A program made the translations under genes and the position numbers. From Deinococcus betulae (GTDB lineage Bacteria > Deinococcota > Deinococci > Deinococcales > Deinococcaceae), in contig NZ_JAIQXU010000019.1 of NCBI RefSeq assembly GCF_020166395.1, positions 1 to 64,000 of the forward strand: a DNA stretch of 64,000 nucleotides, written 5' to 3'. The first letter of the stretch is position 1. Every line of letters starts with the position of its first letter. Positions 19,104 through 32,094 of the stretch are shown piece after piece. The notes beneath the pieces were generated by a model. The model was not told the DNA's origin, searched no databases, and saw nothing but the letters and a program-made list of their open reading frames with translations.

Positions 19104-19586
19104 GGGCGGTGTTCCGCGCGGTAGATAGAGAGAGCTGCGACGTGGTCAAAGCCAGTGGACCGGGTACGGGCTCCAATTGAGTCGGGCAGACCACCCGATA
19201 AACTCTGAGCGAACTGGGAAAGCGGCGCAGCCGGCAAGAGCCAGAAGGAGAAGTTCCGGAGCCCGCGAGATGGAGTCGCAGCTGCTGCCCTCTCGGCTGG
19301 GCCGTGCTCAAGGGGACTCTGTACGAGAAGCGGCGCAGTGACACAGAAAGCCGCAACGTGCTGATGAGCAGGCTACAGCTCCCGTCTGCGACAAACCGGA
19401 ACAGAACCCATGTCTAAACTTGACGCCCGGATATCATTTTTCTCCCTGTTGCTTCCCCCAGATTCAACCGTTGTTACAAATCATTGAAGAGGAGTCTGGA
19501 GAGCTGGCAAGTGGGCCAGACGGCCAATCCCCTCAAAGCAGGCGGCCAGACCCCACCGGGCCTGGCCGCTTGCTCCTGCTCAGGGC
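19104..19586. other. 483-nt intergenic stretch without recognised gene
   Basis: Between the MFS gene and the S41 protease stop. Frames on both strands are short and overlap neighbours. It contains AT-richer DNA near 19410-19490 and a terminator-type hairpin GCGGCCAG / CTGGCCGC (19542-19569) that would serve the S41 gene on the minus strand. No tRNA, IS end or conserved RNA recognised. Confidence 0.4.
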
Positions 19587-20942
19587 TTACGGCTGCGACC
19601 GGAAAGGGTCCAGGCTCAGGGCCGGCGCACTTTGCAGCGCCTGCACGCCTGCTTGCAGCAAGGTATCCACGCCCTGCGTGAGCTGGCGAATCTCGGGCTC
19701 ACCCTCGGCGCGGGCCTGGTCGGGCTGCACCCGCTGCGGGTAGGGCGTGCCGTCAGGCTTGGCGTAATTCAGGATGGTCAGTTGCACGGCGCCCTCGCCT
19801 ACGGGCCAGACGCGGGTGGCGGTGTTGCCCACACCCGCAGTTTCCTCACCGATGATGGGGCCGCGCCCGGCGTACTGAATCTCGAAGGCAAAGAACTCGC
19901 TGCACGAGGCGCTGCCCTCGTCCACCAGCACCGCTACCGGGCCGCTCCAGAGGTTGGGGTTACGCACGCTGCCGCGCACCATCCCGTCTTCAATGCGGGT
20001 GCCCCGGCTGACCACGGTGCGGTCGTTGCCGTCTGGGCTGCGCGCCACGCGGGTCAGGCTGGGCACAAAGGCACTGACCGCACTGTCGCACTCGGCCAGG
20101 CTGCCGCCGCCGTTGCCGCGCAGGTCCACAATCAGGCCCGTCGCGCCCCTCGCCTGCGCCTGCCCGACCAGGTCATGCACACCCTGGGCAATGCCGCCGC
20201 CCGACAGGAACGTGGGAATGCGCAGCACCGCCACCTCGCCGGCCCCGGCGCCAGGCACGAACGAGAGGCGCGGCAGGTCACGGGTGCTGCTCTCGCGCGC
20301 GGTGAGGGTCAGGGTCAGCGTCTCGGCGCGGCGCGTCACCCCCAGCACGATGGTCCGGCCTTCCTCGCGGGCGCGGCGCAGGTCCTCATAGACATACGGC
20401 TGGCCACCGATGGTTTGCAGCACGTCGCCGCGTTGCAGGCCCGCTTCTGCGGCGGCGCTGCCGGGCACCACTTCGGTCACCACACGGTTCTGGCCGTCTA
20501 AGCGGGCCAGTTTGACGCCAAACTGCAGGCGGTTGCCGCCAGTGGCACTGGCCACGAACTCGCGGTAATCCTCTGGGGTATTGAAGAAACTGTGGTCGTC
20601 CCCCAGGGCCGTCAGTTCGGCACTCAGCACGGGGTAGGCCTTGGCTTCTTCGCAGGTGTCGGGTGCAGGCGCACACACGGCGCTCAGGCGCAGCTGATAC
20701 TCCTCGGTCAGGGCGGCGCGGTCCACGGTGGACAGGCCGCCGTACTGGTTCTGAATCAGCAGATTGACCTTGTTAAAGATGTCCTGCGCGGGCGAGACCA
20801 CACCCTGCGCGGCGGCCCCAGGGGCCAGCGACGCGCCCAGCAGCAGGGCGGTCAGGCCGCCCAGACGCGCGGCGCGCAGAAACGGCAAAGAGGGCCGGGC
20901 GAAGACACGCGGTGCGGGACGGCGGGGGACAGGGCTGGTCAT
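19587..20942 (-). CDS. S41-family peptidase with PDZ domain
   Basis: 451 aa, secreted: signal peptide to about residue 45 (LGGLTALLLGASLAPGAAAQ). Next comes an N-terminal helical part ending LTALGDDHSFFNTPEDY, a PDZ domain (VVPGSAAAEAGLQRGDVLQTIGG), then the S41 core with LIVDLRGNGGGSLAE and the serine region DEGSASCSEFFAFE. The usual Ser-Lys dyad lysine (normally in a GKG after GExT) is replaced: here it reads GEETAGVGN. The GDDHS histidine could serve instead, as in tricorn-like S41 members. Cleaves unfolded or tagged periplasmic proteins, or is specialised in substrate. The start could be slightly downstream. Confidence 0.85.
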   Translation of the reverse strand: MTSPVPRRPAPRVFARPSLPFLRAARLGGLTALLLGASLAPGAAAQGVVSPAQDIFNKVNLLIQNQYGGLSTVDRAALTEEYQLRLSAVCAPAPDTCEEAKAYPVLSAELTALGDDHSFFNTPEDYREFVASATGGNRLQFGVKLARLDGQNRVVTEVVPGSAAAEAGLQRGDVLQTIGGQPYVYEDLRRAREEGRTIVLGVTRRAETLTLTLTARESSTRDLPRLSFVPGAGAGEVAVLRIPTFLSGGGIAQGVHDLVGQAQARGATGLIVDLRGNGGGSLAECDSAVSAFVPSLTRVARSPDGNDRTVVSRGTRIEDGMVRGSVRNPNLWSGPVAVLVDEGSASCSEFFAFEIQYAGRGPIIGEETAGVGNTATRVWPVGEGAVQLTILNYAKPDGTPYPQRVQPDQARAEGEPEIRQLTQGVDTLLQAGVQALQSAPALSLDPFRSQP

Positions 20943-21040
20943 GGATGACCCTTATTCTGCCCGCAGCAGATGGGAATTTGGTGGGCCAGGATTGCGACGG
21001 CCGTTACAAGAAGCGCCCGCCCACACGACCTTTTTCTGGG

Positions 21041-22126
21041 CTACGCCACAGGTGACCGCTGATACAGTTCGACCAGGCGGCGCAGGAAACGCAGACCCGG
21101 CCCCAGGCTGCTGAGCTGCACCCATTCGTCGGTGCGGTGGGCGTTGCCACCCCGGTACACCCCCACGGCGGCGGCCGGCAGGCCATGCGGCACGGCGGCG
21201 TTGGCGTCGGTGCTGCTGGACGCCACACGAATGTCGGTCCGCACCTCGCGCGCGGCCTCGCGGACCAGAGGCAGGAGTTCGCCGCTGTCCAGGTCGCCGC
21301 CGGGGCGATCCCCCACCCGCTCCAGCTGCACCCGCACCCCAGCTTCCCGCGCCGCCGCATGCAGGGCCGCCACCGCCCGCGTATCCAGGTCCGAGAGCAG
21401 GCCCGCGTCCAGCGAGCGCAGGTCCAGCAGCAGTTCGGCCTGCCCGGCAATCGAGTTGACACTGGTGCCTCCGCCCGCCACCCCCACATTCAGGGTGGTA
21501 CGCGGGCTGGTGGGCAGATGCAGCCCGTACAGGGCGCTGATGGCCCGGCCCAGAGCGTGCAGGGCGCTGGGCGCCTGGTCCCCCCACGAGTGGCCGCCTG
21601 GCCCCACAAAGGTCGCCCGGTAACGCCGCACCCCCACCGCCCGCGTGACCGCGATACCCAGGTAACCGTCCACCGCCACAAAGGCACCCAGGGCTGCGCG
21701 GTGCTGCGAGAGCAGGTGCTTGGCGCCTCGCAGGTCTCCCAGGCCTTCCTCGCCCACGTTGGCGGCAATCCAGAGCGGGCGGCGCAGGGTCACCGCCGCG
21801 CCGCGCAGATCGCGCAGCAGGGCTGTCACCACCGCGAGGCTGGCGCTGTTGTCCCCCACGCCGGGGCCGATCAGACGCCCACCTTCCTCGCGCACCGTCA
21901 CGTCGGTGCCGGCCTCAAAGACCGTATCCAGGTGCGCGGCCAGCAGCAGGGCGGGGCGGCCCTCGGTGCCGGGCGGGGTGATGCGGGTCAGCACATTGCC
22001 GGCGTCGTCGCGCTCGGTGACGTAGCCCAGCTCGGTCCACAGCGCCGCGACCAGCGCGGCCCGCACCCCTTCCTCAAAGGTGGGGGCGGGGGTCTGGGCA
22101 ATGCGGGCGAGGTACGACAGGGGCAT
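21041..22126 (-). CDS. M20-family metallopeptidase
   Basis: 361 aa. Zinc-dependent amino/carboxypeptidase of the M20 family with an inserted dimerisation domain. Ligands visible: LAAHLDTVFE (His, and the Asp two residues on), GVGDNSAS (bridging Asp), NVGEEGLGD (catalytic Glu pair), and a C-terminal GNAHRTDEW histidine. The dimerisation domain contains FVGPGGHSWG. Start ATG 22126: TACAAT ends 8 nt upstream (leaderless); the alternative at 22210 extends into promoter sequence. Substrate is probably small peptides or acylated amino acids. Followed closely by the S41 gene on the same strand. Confidence 0.87.
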   Translation of the reverse strand: MPLSYLARIAQTPAPTFEEGVRAALVAALWTELGYVTERDDAGNVLTRITPPGTEGRPALLLAAHLDTVFEAGTDVTVREEGGRLIGPGVGDNSASLAVVTALLRDLRGAAVTLRRPLWIAANVGEEGLGDLRGAKHLLSQHRAALGAFVAVDGYLGIAVTRAVGVRRYRATFVGPGGHSWGDQAPSALHALGRAISALYGLHLPTSPRTTLNVGVAGGGTSVNSIAGQAELLLDLRSLDAGLLSDLDTRAVAALHAAAREAGVRVQLERVGDRPGGDLDSGELLPLVREAAREVRTDIRVASSSTDANAAVPHGLPAAAVGVYRGGNAHRTDEWVQLSSLGPGLRFLRRLVELYQRSPVA

Positions 22127-22237
22127 TGCGGGCCATTGTAGTCGGGGAGGTGGGCCGTGGGTCATGGAGTGGAGGAAAAGAGACATGGGAGCGGGGCGCG
22201 GCTTCTGCACCGCGCCCCGCCTCTCCCCTCTTTTCTC

Positions 22238-22663
22238 TTACCGCCTGAGCATGCGGCTGCCGATCATGCCGGCCAGCCCCACCAGCCCGGCCTTCACCAG
22301 CGGGCTGCTGAGCATCCCACCCGGCGCAAAGGCCGCTTCCAGGGGACTCTTGCCGTCCTGGGCGGGGGCCTGGGCGGTGCGGGTGTAGGCGTCAATCAGG
22401 TCGTCGTCATCGTCATGACGGACGGTCTGCACCGGATTGCTGGGGCTGCGCACGATGGCGTCACCCATTTCACGGCGCTGATCTGCGCTCATGCCGCCGA
22501 CGTAGTCGCGCATGATCTGCTGGCGCTCCTCGGGCGAGGCATTGTCCAGGTAATCGCGGATATAGGCCGCCGCTTCCTGCGGGCTGACCTGCCCGTCGCC
22601 GTTGGTGTCACGCGGGTCAAGGCGGGCCATCTGTTCGTGGCGATCTTTTTGCTGGAAGAACAT
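22238..22663 (-). CDS. EF-hand calcium-binding-like small protein
   Basis: 141 aa. Residues 18-29 (DTNGDGQVSPQE) form a complete EF-hand loop with acidic positions 1, 3, 5 and 12. Then come a helical region (YLDNASPEERQQIMRDYVGGMSADQRREMGDAI), an aspartate-run (HDDDDD), and a hydrophobic C-terminal segment AGLVGLAGMIGSRMLRR that may associate with membrane. Preceded by GGAGG at a good distance. No homologue function recognised; the single EF-hand suggests Ca2+ binding. Confidence 0.72.
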   Translation of the reverse strand: MFFQQKDRHEQMARLDPRDTNGDGQVSPQEAAAYIRDYLDNASPEERQQIMRDYVGGMSADQRREMGDAIVRSPSNPVQTVRHDDDDDLIDAYTRTAQAPAQDGKSPLEAAFAPGGMLSSPLVKAGLVGLAGMIGSRMLRR

Positions 22664-22937
22664 GGAAACCTCCGTGGGAAAGCGGGCCGGGCGGCGCGCA
22701 GAGCCTCAGACCCATCTGTCTGGGCGGCGCCCACCGTGTTTGAACGGCCCCACCCTACGCAGCCCGGCGTGACCGCGCGTGAGGGGCGCCTTCAGTGGAG
22801 TTGAGAGAAGCAGTTGTGGGGTGGGTGGAACAGCCCAGCGCGTTCTGCCTTCCTGTTTTCACTTTCCATATCCCACACCCCACTTCCCGCCTTTTGGGAC
22901 AATCCCACGCCCCCGGCGGCGCTACAGTCGGCCCTGT

Positions 22938-24347
22938 ATGCGCTCACTGGTGCTGATTGGTCACGGCTCTCACCTGAACGGAGAATCGGCGGGCGCGGTG
23001 TACCGCTACGCGGAGTTGCTGCGCGGGCGCGGCCTGTTCGATGAAGTCATTGAGGGCTACTGGAAGGAAGAACCCTCGCTGCGGCAGGTGCTGAAAACCA
23101 CGGCCAGCACGGACATCACGGTGATCCCCATGTTTATCTCTGAGGGGTACTTTACCGAGACCGTGATTCCGCGCGAGATGGGCCTGGGCCACCAGGGGCC
23201 GGTGCCTGAAGGAGGCGTGGCGCGCGTGATCGGCGGGCGCACCGTGCGCTACACGCTGCCTTACGGCGTTCACCCGGCCATGACCGACGTGATTCTGGCC
23301 CGCGCCCACGAGGCCCTGCCCGACGCCAGCCCGCAGGACACCGCCCTGATTGTGCTGGGCCACGGCACCACCCGCAATGAGAACAGCAGCCGCGTGATCT
23401 ACCAGAACGCCGACCGCCTGAGAGCCAGCGGCCACTTTGCCGAGGTACACGCCCTGTTTCTGGACGAGGACCCGAAGGTGGGCACCTGGCCGGGCGTGGT
23501 GAAGGCCCCGCGCGTCGTGGTCGTGCCCTTTTTCGCCTCGGAAGGCTGGCATACCCTGGAAACCATTCCCGAGGATATGGGCCTGACCGGCACCGTCACG
23601 GCCTTTCCCGACCACCCGCACGGCCCGCAGCAGGTGTTTTACGCCAAGCCGGTGGGCACCCACGCGGCGGTGGCCGACGTGGTGCTGCACCTGGCCGAAG
23701 AGGCGCGCGGCGCAGGCGGCCAGGGCGACCACGAACGCGGGCACGAGGCGGCGTGGCAGACCTTTCTGGAGCGGGCGCGGGCGGGCCTGCGTGTAGGGGA
23801 GGTGCTGCTGACCCCCGAACTGGGCGTCTTCGAGCTGCGGCACATGCTCGACGAGGGGCTGCCTGGCGGCGAGCTGGTGACCCTGGTGACGCCCGAGGGG
23901 GTGCGTGACCGGACGCGCGTGACGGACGGCGGCGACCACCGCCCGGTGCATACCCTGCGCACCCTGCCGCGCGGCTGGCGCGCCGTGCTGAACGAAGCCG
24001 ACCTGCGCCGCGCCGTGCATTACCTGTATCCGGCCGTCGTGGAAGAGACGTACGCCCATTCCTGCCACGCGCTGCGGCATACGCCCTGGGCCACCACCGC
24101 GCGGCGCCAGACCGGCATTTACGCCAAGGTGCAAAAGGCCACGCCTGCCCAGGTCGAACATGTGGCGCAGGAGGTCTGTAGCGGCTGCCTGCGCACCCGC
24201 CTGTGGGCCGGCGAGCGCCTGACCTTCACCTTCCTGGACGGGGTGCCGGGCGGCCTGCCCTGCGCCGAGGCCTGCACCTTTCTGGTGGCCGAGGTGCGTG
24301 AAGAAGTCAGCGGCAAGCGCGGCGCCGGGCACGGGCACGGGCACTAG
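22938..24347 (+). CDS. CbiX/sirohydrochlorin-chelatase-like protein of the DR2241 type
   Basis: 469 aa. Two CbiX-like halves: the first begins [14 protein letters not shown] with the metal-binding His, the second has [16 protein letters not shown]. After residue ~265 come extra domains as in D. radiodurans DR2241, including a cysteine set ([22 protein letters not shown]) suited to a 4Fe-4S cluster. Ends with a histidine tail GHGHGH likely to bind metal. CbiX proteins insert Co2+ or Fe2+ into sirohydrochlorin. TACAGT 9 nt upstream of the ATG gives a nearly leaderless mRNA. Alternative starts upstream to 22779 are not supported. Function as a chelatase is by homology only. Confidence 0.88.
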   Translation: MRSLVLIGHGSHLNGESAGAVYRYAELLRGRGLFDEVIEGYWKEEPSLRQVLKTTASTDITVIPMFISEGYFTETVIPREMGLGHQGPVPEGGVARVIGGRTVRYTLPYGVHPAMTDVILARAHEALPDASPQDTALIVLGHGTTRNENSSRVIYQNADRLRASGHFAEVHALFLDEDPKVGTWPGVVKAPRVVVVPFFASEGWHTLETIPEDMGLTGTVTAFPDHPHGPQQVFYAKPVGTHAAVADVVLHLAEEARGAGGQGDHERGHEAAWQTFLERARAGLRVGEVLLTPELGVFELRHMLDEGLPGGELVTLVTPEGVRDRTRVTDGGDHRPVHTLRTLPRGWRAVLNEADLRRAVHYLYPAVVEETYAHSCHALRHTPWATTARRQTGIYAKVQKATPAQVEHVAQEVCSGCLRTRLWAGERLTFTFLDGVPGGLPCAEACTFLVAEVREEVSGKRGAGHGHGH

Positions 24348-24362
24348 GCGCCCTTTCTGAAA

Positions 24363-24845
24363 CTAGGGCTTGTCGGCCAAGGTGTCATCAAGACCTCCCG
24401 CCATGCGCTGTGGCATCGTGGAACAGCTCCACCGGGTGACGTCGAAATCTGACCAGGCATGGTCATTGCTGGAGAAGAAAGTGATCTGAAGGCCGCTTTC
24501 GAAATTGAGCGTGAGGGAGGGAAGCGCGTTTCTCACCCCGTATGACCACCCGTGAAGGATCTCGCCCCAGAGATCCAGTTCGCGGGTTAGATCACGCAGG
24601 GGCCAGAACATCCCGTCCTCAGGAACTGCGAACGCTTCAGGTGCCTTCTCCCAGCGTTGGACGTACAGCATGAGGCCATCGGCGAACATCCGCCACCACT
24701 GTCCCTCGACCAGCACGAAGACCTGATGTGGCGAGTAGACCTCATCGTGCCTCCTGTACTCCTGCCCTACGAGCTGTTCAAGGACTTTCCCGGCGAACTC
24801 AGGCCCTTCGCCTTGGAATATCAGATCGTAGTCATGGGTGCGCAT
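24363..24845 (-). CDS. Hypothetical protein, 160 aa
   Basis: Not recognised. Begins MRTHDYDLIFQGEG with GAGG directly before the ATG. Acidic, rich in Trp and Phe (WWRMFADGLMLYVQRWE), no membrane segment or signal peptide, no metal motif. It reads as an intact soluble globular protein. Codons are slightly less GC-biased than its neighbours. Converges with the CbiX gene, the stops being 15 nt apart. Confidence 0.55.
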   Translation of the reverse strand: MRTHDYDLIFQGEGPEFAGKVLEQLVGQEYRRHDEVYSPHQVFVLVEGQWWRMFADGLMLYVQRWEKAPEAFAVPEDGMFWPLRDLTRELDLWGEILHGWSYGVRNALPSLTLNFESGLQITFFSSNDHAWSDFDVTRWSCSTMPQRMAGGLDDTLADKP

Positions 24846-24974
24846 ACCTCAGTTTGACCCGTGAACTTGGCCGACACGCACTAGACCGCGTCACTGGACC
24901 CTGTCACCAGGCCCCAAACGCCCTTTTCGTCCCAGTCCTCTGAACACCCTGGCCGCCCCGCGCAGCCGGGGTGT

Positions 24975-25181
24975 TACGCTGGGGTACGGCAGACCTTCCG
25001 GGGCCACTGCACACCATGTCCACCCGCGTCCCGAGAGACGCCCCGCGCCCGGCGCGGTAAGCCCGTCCGAGAGACGGCGATGGAGACAGCCCATGTTCAG
25101 CACCGCGACATCCAGGCGTCGCCCCGACCAAGTTACGGGGGACGCCTGTCCTACTTGGCCCGCCCAGGGCACGGAGACCGC
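24975..25181 (+). promoter_or_regulatory. purC promoter and structured ~195-nt leader
   Basis: Extended -10 TGTTACGCT (TACGCT at 24975-24980) would start a transcript about 195 nt before purC. The leader has two tandem small hairpins with the same loop core: GCGTC-CCGAGA-GACGC (25026-25041) and CCGTC-CGAGA-GACGG (25063-25077). A larger hairpin follows, whose arms begin CAGGCGT and end ACGCCTG (25113-25148), with inner CCCCG/CGGGG. It is 33 nt before the start codon. Probably controls the purine operon; no known riboswitch class was recognised. The rest of 24846-24974 shows nothing. Confidence 0.5.
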
Positions 25182-25904
25182 ATGACCACCAGAGGCGCAC
25201 TGAAGTATGAGGGCAAGGCCAAGCGCGTGTACGCCACCGACACTGCCGAGGAGTATGTGGTGGAGTACAAGGATGACGCCACCGCCTTTAACGGCGTGAA
25301 AAAGGCCCAGATTGGCGGCAAGGGCGCGGTGAACAACGCCATCACGGCCCACCTCTTTCCGCAGCTGGAAGCGGCTGGGATTCCGACGCACTTTCTGGCG
25401 CAGCTCTCTGAGACCGAGCAGCGCGTGCGGGCTGTGACCATCATTCCGGTGGAGGTCATCGTGCGGAACGTGGCGGCCGGGTCGTTCAGCAAACGCCTGG
25501 GCATCGAGGAAGGGACGGCCCTGGCGCGTCCCGTGGTGGAGTTCTGCTACAAGAGTGACGCTCTGGGCGACCCCCTCATCAATACGGACACTGCCGTGGC
25601 CCTGGGCTGGACCACCCCCGGAGAACTGGACCGCATCCGCGAACTGGCGCTGAAGGTGCAGGCCTTCCTGGTGCCGTATTTCGCGGCGCGCGGCGTAAAG
25701 CTGATTGATTTCAAGCTGGAATTCGGCCGGACCGCCGACGGCACCGTCATCCTGGCCGACGAAATCAGCCCGGACACCTGCCGCTTCTGGGACGCCCAGA
25801 CGGGCGAGAAGCTCGACAAAGACCGCTTCCGCCGCGACCTGGGCGGCGTGGAAGACGCCTACAACGAGATGCTGCGCCGCGTGATGGCGCCCGCCGGCAC
25901 CTGA
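25182..25904 (+). CDS. purC: Phosphoribosylaminoimidazole-succinocarboxamide synthase PurC
   Basis: 240 aa. Converts CAIR plus aspartate plus ATP to SAICAR. Family motifs: [13 protein letters not shown] at the N-terminus, the ATP-binding [58 protein letters not shown]. Start 25182 is chosen since [12 protein letters not shown] is the natural N-terminus and GGAG precedes it; the reading from 25080 adds 34 residues from the structured leader. First gene of an eight-gene operon. Confidence 0.95.
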   Translation: MTTRGALKYEGKAKRVYATDTAEEYVVEYKDDATAFNGVKKAQIGGKGAVNNAITAHLFPQLEAAGIPTHFLAQLSETEQRVRAVTIIPVEVIVRNVAAGSFSKRLGIEEGTALARPVVEFCYKSDALGDPLINTDTAVALGWTTPGELDRIRELALKVQAFLVPYFAARGVKLIDFKLEFGRTADGTVILADEISPDTCRFWDAQTGEKLDKDRFRRDLGGVEDAYNEMLRRVMAPAGT

Positions 25905-25907
25905 CCC

Positions 25908-26624
25908 ATGACGCCTGGCCCCTCCCCCCTTGCCCACGCCTGGGCGTTTGACGAACTGCGCACCGCTGGCCCCGAACATCTGGACGCCGGCCAGGTGGCG
26001 GCCTACGACGCGCGCGCCCAGTTCGACCCGGCGCCCGACATCGACGTTCTAAAAGCCCTGGGCCTCTCCCGGCAGGACACGGTGCTGGACATGGGGGCGG
26101 GCACAGGCACTTTCGCGGTGGCCGCGGCGCCCCTGTGCCGGCAGGTGCTGCTGGTCGAGCCTTCACGCGCCATGCTGGACGCGGCCGCCGAAAAGCTCAG
26201 GGCCGCCGCCCTGGACAACGTCAGGCTGATCAAAGGCAGCTTTCTGAGTCTTCAGGTGGCGTCGCCCGTGGAGTTCATCTTCTGCCGCAACGCCCTGCAC
26301 CATCTGCCGGATTTCTGGAAGGTGCAGGCCCTGCGGCGGCTGCGCGCAGCCCTGAAGCCAGGCGGCGTGCTGCGCCTGAAAGACATCGCCTTTTCCTTTG
26401 CTCCTGCCCAGACCGAGGCCAGTCTCTCGCAGTGGCTGGAAGCGGCCGCGCACTATCCGCCCGGCAGCTACACCGCCGACATGCTGGCCACCCACATCCG
26501 GGAAGAATTCAGCACCTTTACCTGGCTGCTGGAACCCATGCTGGAACGCAGCGGCTTTTGCATTGAGCAGGCCGAGTACAGTTCGTCCGGCGTCTTTGCC
26601 GCCTACATCTGCCGCGCCGCCTGA
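25908..26624 (+). CDS. Class I SAM-dependent methyltransferase in the purine operon
   Basis: 238 aa. Rossmann motif I is VLDMGAGTGTFAVAAAPLC; motif post-I LLVEPSRAMLDAAAEKL; then FIFCRNALHHLPDFWK, and KPGGVLRLKDIAFSF. Looks like a UbiE/MenG-like methyltransferase. Substrate unknown. It starts 3 nt after purC and lies before purS, so it is co-expressed with purine genes, but nothing in the sequence links it to purine chemistry. Confidence 0.83.
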   Translation: MTPGPSPLAHAWAFDELRTAGPEHLDAGQVAAYDARAQFDPAPDIDVLKALGLSRQDTVLDMGAGTGTFAVAAAPLCRQVLLVEPSRAMLDAAAEKLRAAALDNVRLIKGSFLSLQVASPVEFIFCRNALHHLPDFWKVQALRRLRAALKPGGVLRLKDIAFSFAPAQTEASLSQWLEAAAHYPPGSYTADMLATHIREEFSTFTWLLEPMLERSGFCIEQAEYSSSGVFAAYICRAA

Positions 26625-26647
26625 ACGCGCGATTTCTGGAGCCTTTT

Positions 26648-26899
26648 ATGTCCACCTACAAAGCCAAAGTGTTCGTGACCCTCAAGCCCAGCATCCTTGA
26701 CCCCCAGGGCCGCACCGTAGAGCGCGCCCTGTCGCACCTGGACCACGGCAACGTGGCCGGGGTGCGCGTGGGCAAGTACATCGAATTGACCCTGACCGGC
26801 ACCCGCGAGGCCGCCGAAGCGCAGCTGAAAGACATCACCGAAAATGTGCTGAGTAACCCCGTCATGGAAGACGCCCGCTGGGAGCTGGAGGAGGCGTGA
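26648..26899 (+). CDS. purS: FGAM synthase small subunit PurS
   Basis: 83 aa, the usual PurS size. The pattern [24 protein letters not shown] is diagnostic. It forms a complex with PurQ and PurL that makes FGAM from FGAR and glutamine. GGAG upstream. The stop overlaps the purQ GTG by 4 nt. Confidence 0.94.
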   Translation: MSTYKAKVFVTLKPSILDPQGRTVERALSHLDHGNVAGVRVGKYIELTLTGTREAAEAQLKDITENVLSNPVMEDARWELEEA

Positions 26900-27567
26900 A
26901 CACCGCCGTTATCCAGTTCCCAGGGTCCAACTGCGACGGCGACGCCCTGCACGCCGCGCAGCTGCTGCTGGACGAACGCAGCCAGTTTGTCTGGCACACC
27001 GAGGCGCAGCTGCCCCAGGGCACCGACCTCGTGTTTTTGCCCGGCGGCTTTTCTTACGGCGACCACCTGCGAAGCGGCGCGATTGCCGCTCGCAGCCCGA
27101 TTATGGAAGCGGTGAAAGCCCACGCCGAGCGCGGCGGCTTTGTGCTGGGCGTGTGCAACGGCTTTCAGGTGCTGACCGAATCGGGCCTGCTCCCCGGTGC
27201 CCTGAGCCGCAACCGCGAGCTGCACTTTATGTGCAGGCCCGTGCATCTGCGCGTGGAAAACACGGGCACGGCGTTTACCCGTGCCTATGCCCAGGGTCAG
27301 GTCATCGAAATTCCGATTGCCCACGGCGAGGGCAACTACTACGCAGACCCAGACACCATTGCCCAGCTGGAAGATGAGGGGCGCGTGGTGTTCCGCTACG
27401 TGGACAACCCCAACGGGTCGCTGAATGACATTGCCGGCATCGTGAACGCGCGCGGCAACGTGCTGGGCATGATGCCGCACCCCGAACGCGCCGTGGAAGC
27501 CCTGCTGGGCAGCGAAGACGGCCGGGGCTTGTTCGAGAGCCTGACGGCCGCGCTGGCTGCGCGATAA
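26896..27567 (+). CDS. purQ: FGAM synthase glutaminase subunit PurQ
   Basis: 223 aa. Class I glutamine amidotransferase: [13 protein letters not shown] start, oxyanion segment [14 protein letters not shown], nucleophile GVCNGFQVL, and the His-Glu pair in [10 protein letters not shown]. Releases ammonia for PurL. GTG start overlapping the purS stop (GTGA), giving translational coupling. Confidence 0.96.
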   Translation: MNTAVIQFPGSNCDGDALHAAQLLLDERSQFVWHTEAQLPQGTDLVFLPGGFSYGDHLRSGAIAARSPIMEAVKAHAERGGFVLGVCNGFQVLTESGLLPGALSRNRELHFMCRPVHLRVENTGTAFTRAYAQGQVIEIPIAHGEGNYYADPDTIAQLEDEGRVVFRYVDNPNGSLNDIAGIVNARGNVLGMMPHPERAVEALLGSEDGRGLFESLTAALAAR

Positions 27568-27570
27568 AAC

Positions 27571-27930
27571 ATGGGCCGCCTGCCGTGGGACACGCTGCTG
27601 CTGTGGGGCAGCGCTGCTTTGCTGCTGGCGCTGGTGCTGCTGCCTGTCTTCACGGCCTGGCGTGTTCCGGCCCTGCTGCCCTGGCCCAGAGCGGGACTGG
27701 CCGTTGGGGCGGCGCTGCTGGCAGCTGTGGTGCTCACCGTGCTGCTGACCTTCGCCCTCGGCCTGCTCGGCACTGTCGCGCCCACCTGGAACCCCTACCG
27801 CAGCGCCGCTTTTGAACCTGTGGACGCTGGCCTCTTTGAACTGTTCCTGAGCGCTTTTTTAGCGCTGGTGCTGACGGCCGGCGGCCTGCTCTGGTGGCTG
27901 CGGGCGCTGGCAGAGAGGGGACAGCCGTGA
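27571..27930 (+). CDS. Small membrane protein, function unknown
   Basis: 119 aa with three clear hydrophobic segments (residues ~7-32, ~37-65, ~85-112). No family recognised. It starts 3 nt after purQ and its stop overlaps the GTG of the DinB-like gene, so it is embedded in the purine operon. Could anchor the next gene's product or be unrelated. Confidence 0.6.
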   Translation: MGRLPWDTLLLWGSAALLLALVLLPVFTAWRVPALLPWPRAGLAVGAALLAAVVLTVLLTFALGLLGTVAPTWNPYRSAAFEPVDAGLFELFLSAFLALVLTAGGLLWWLRALAERGQP

Positions 27931-28426
27931 CACTTGGCACCTTATTTGAAGCTTGTCGCGCCCTATTTGGCCAACTATTGGACGCCGAATTTACCGCGTT
28001 TATGGCCGCTTTGGGTAATTGCCCTGCCCAGCAGTTCAATACAGCGTTGACAGGTCACAGCCCCGCTTGGCATGCCCTACACATCATGGACTGGACACGC
28101 GCCACCATTCAGCCGGGCCTGAGTGGCCTCAATCCCAGCCACACCTTGAGTTATCTAGGGTTTGAGCAAGCTTCTTGGGTCCAAGCTGTTTATGGCCCTT
28201 CGCTGGCTTCAGAACCGGATACCTCGGCCACCATCTTGAACGCTCTCCACTCCGTTTTCGATGCTGCGCCGAACGCTCTTCACCACGCTCCAGCTGAACG
28301 TTTCAGTGATGAGGCCAGCCAGCCAGCCCTGAAAAAACCTCGCGGCGTGGTGGACAGCCTGTCGTATCACCTTCGCCATACCGCCTATCACCGGGGTCAA
28401 GTCGCCCTGGTTCTCAAGGAGTTTCC

Positions 28427-28430
<4 letters not shown>
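27927..28430 (+). CDS. DinB-family metal-dependent protein
   Basis: 167 aa. DinB four-helix fold: HIMDWTR supplies the first helix histidine and [17 protein letters not shown] supplies the typical HxxxHRGQV metal site. DinB-like proteins include thiol transferases (bacillithiol/mycothiol) and damage-induced proteins; substrate unknown. GTG start overlaps the upstream stop (GTGA) and its stop overlaps the purL ATG. The DNA is visibly less GC-rich and uses TTA/TTG/CTA codons more than its neighbours, suggesting recent acquisition into the operon. Confidence 0.78.
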
Positions 28431-32070
<3,640 letters not shown>

Positions 32071-32073
<3 letters not shown>

Positions 32074-32077
32074 ATTT
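32071..32077 (+). repeat. Left copy of 7-bp direct repeat flanking the retron island
   Basis: TGAATTT, starting with the purF stop codon. The same 7 bases recur at 34090-34096, directly before the dnaE stop. Candidate target-site duplication. Confidence 0.4.
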
Positions 32078-32094
32078 GCATGCTATTTTAAGGG

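Noticed and set aside
24975..25181. PRPP, guanidine or purine riboswitch before purC
   Set aside because: None of the conserved cores of these classes was found; left as an unclassified leader.
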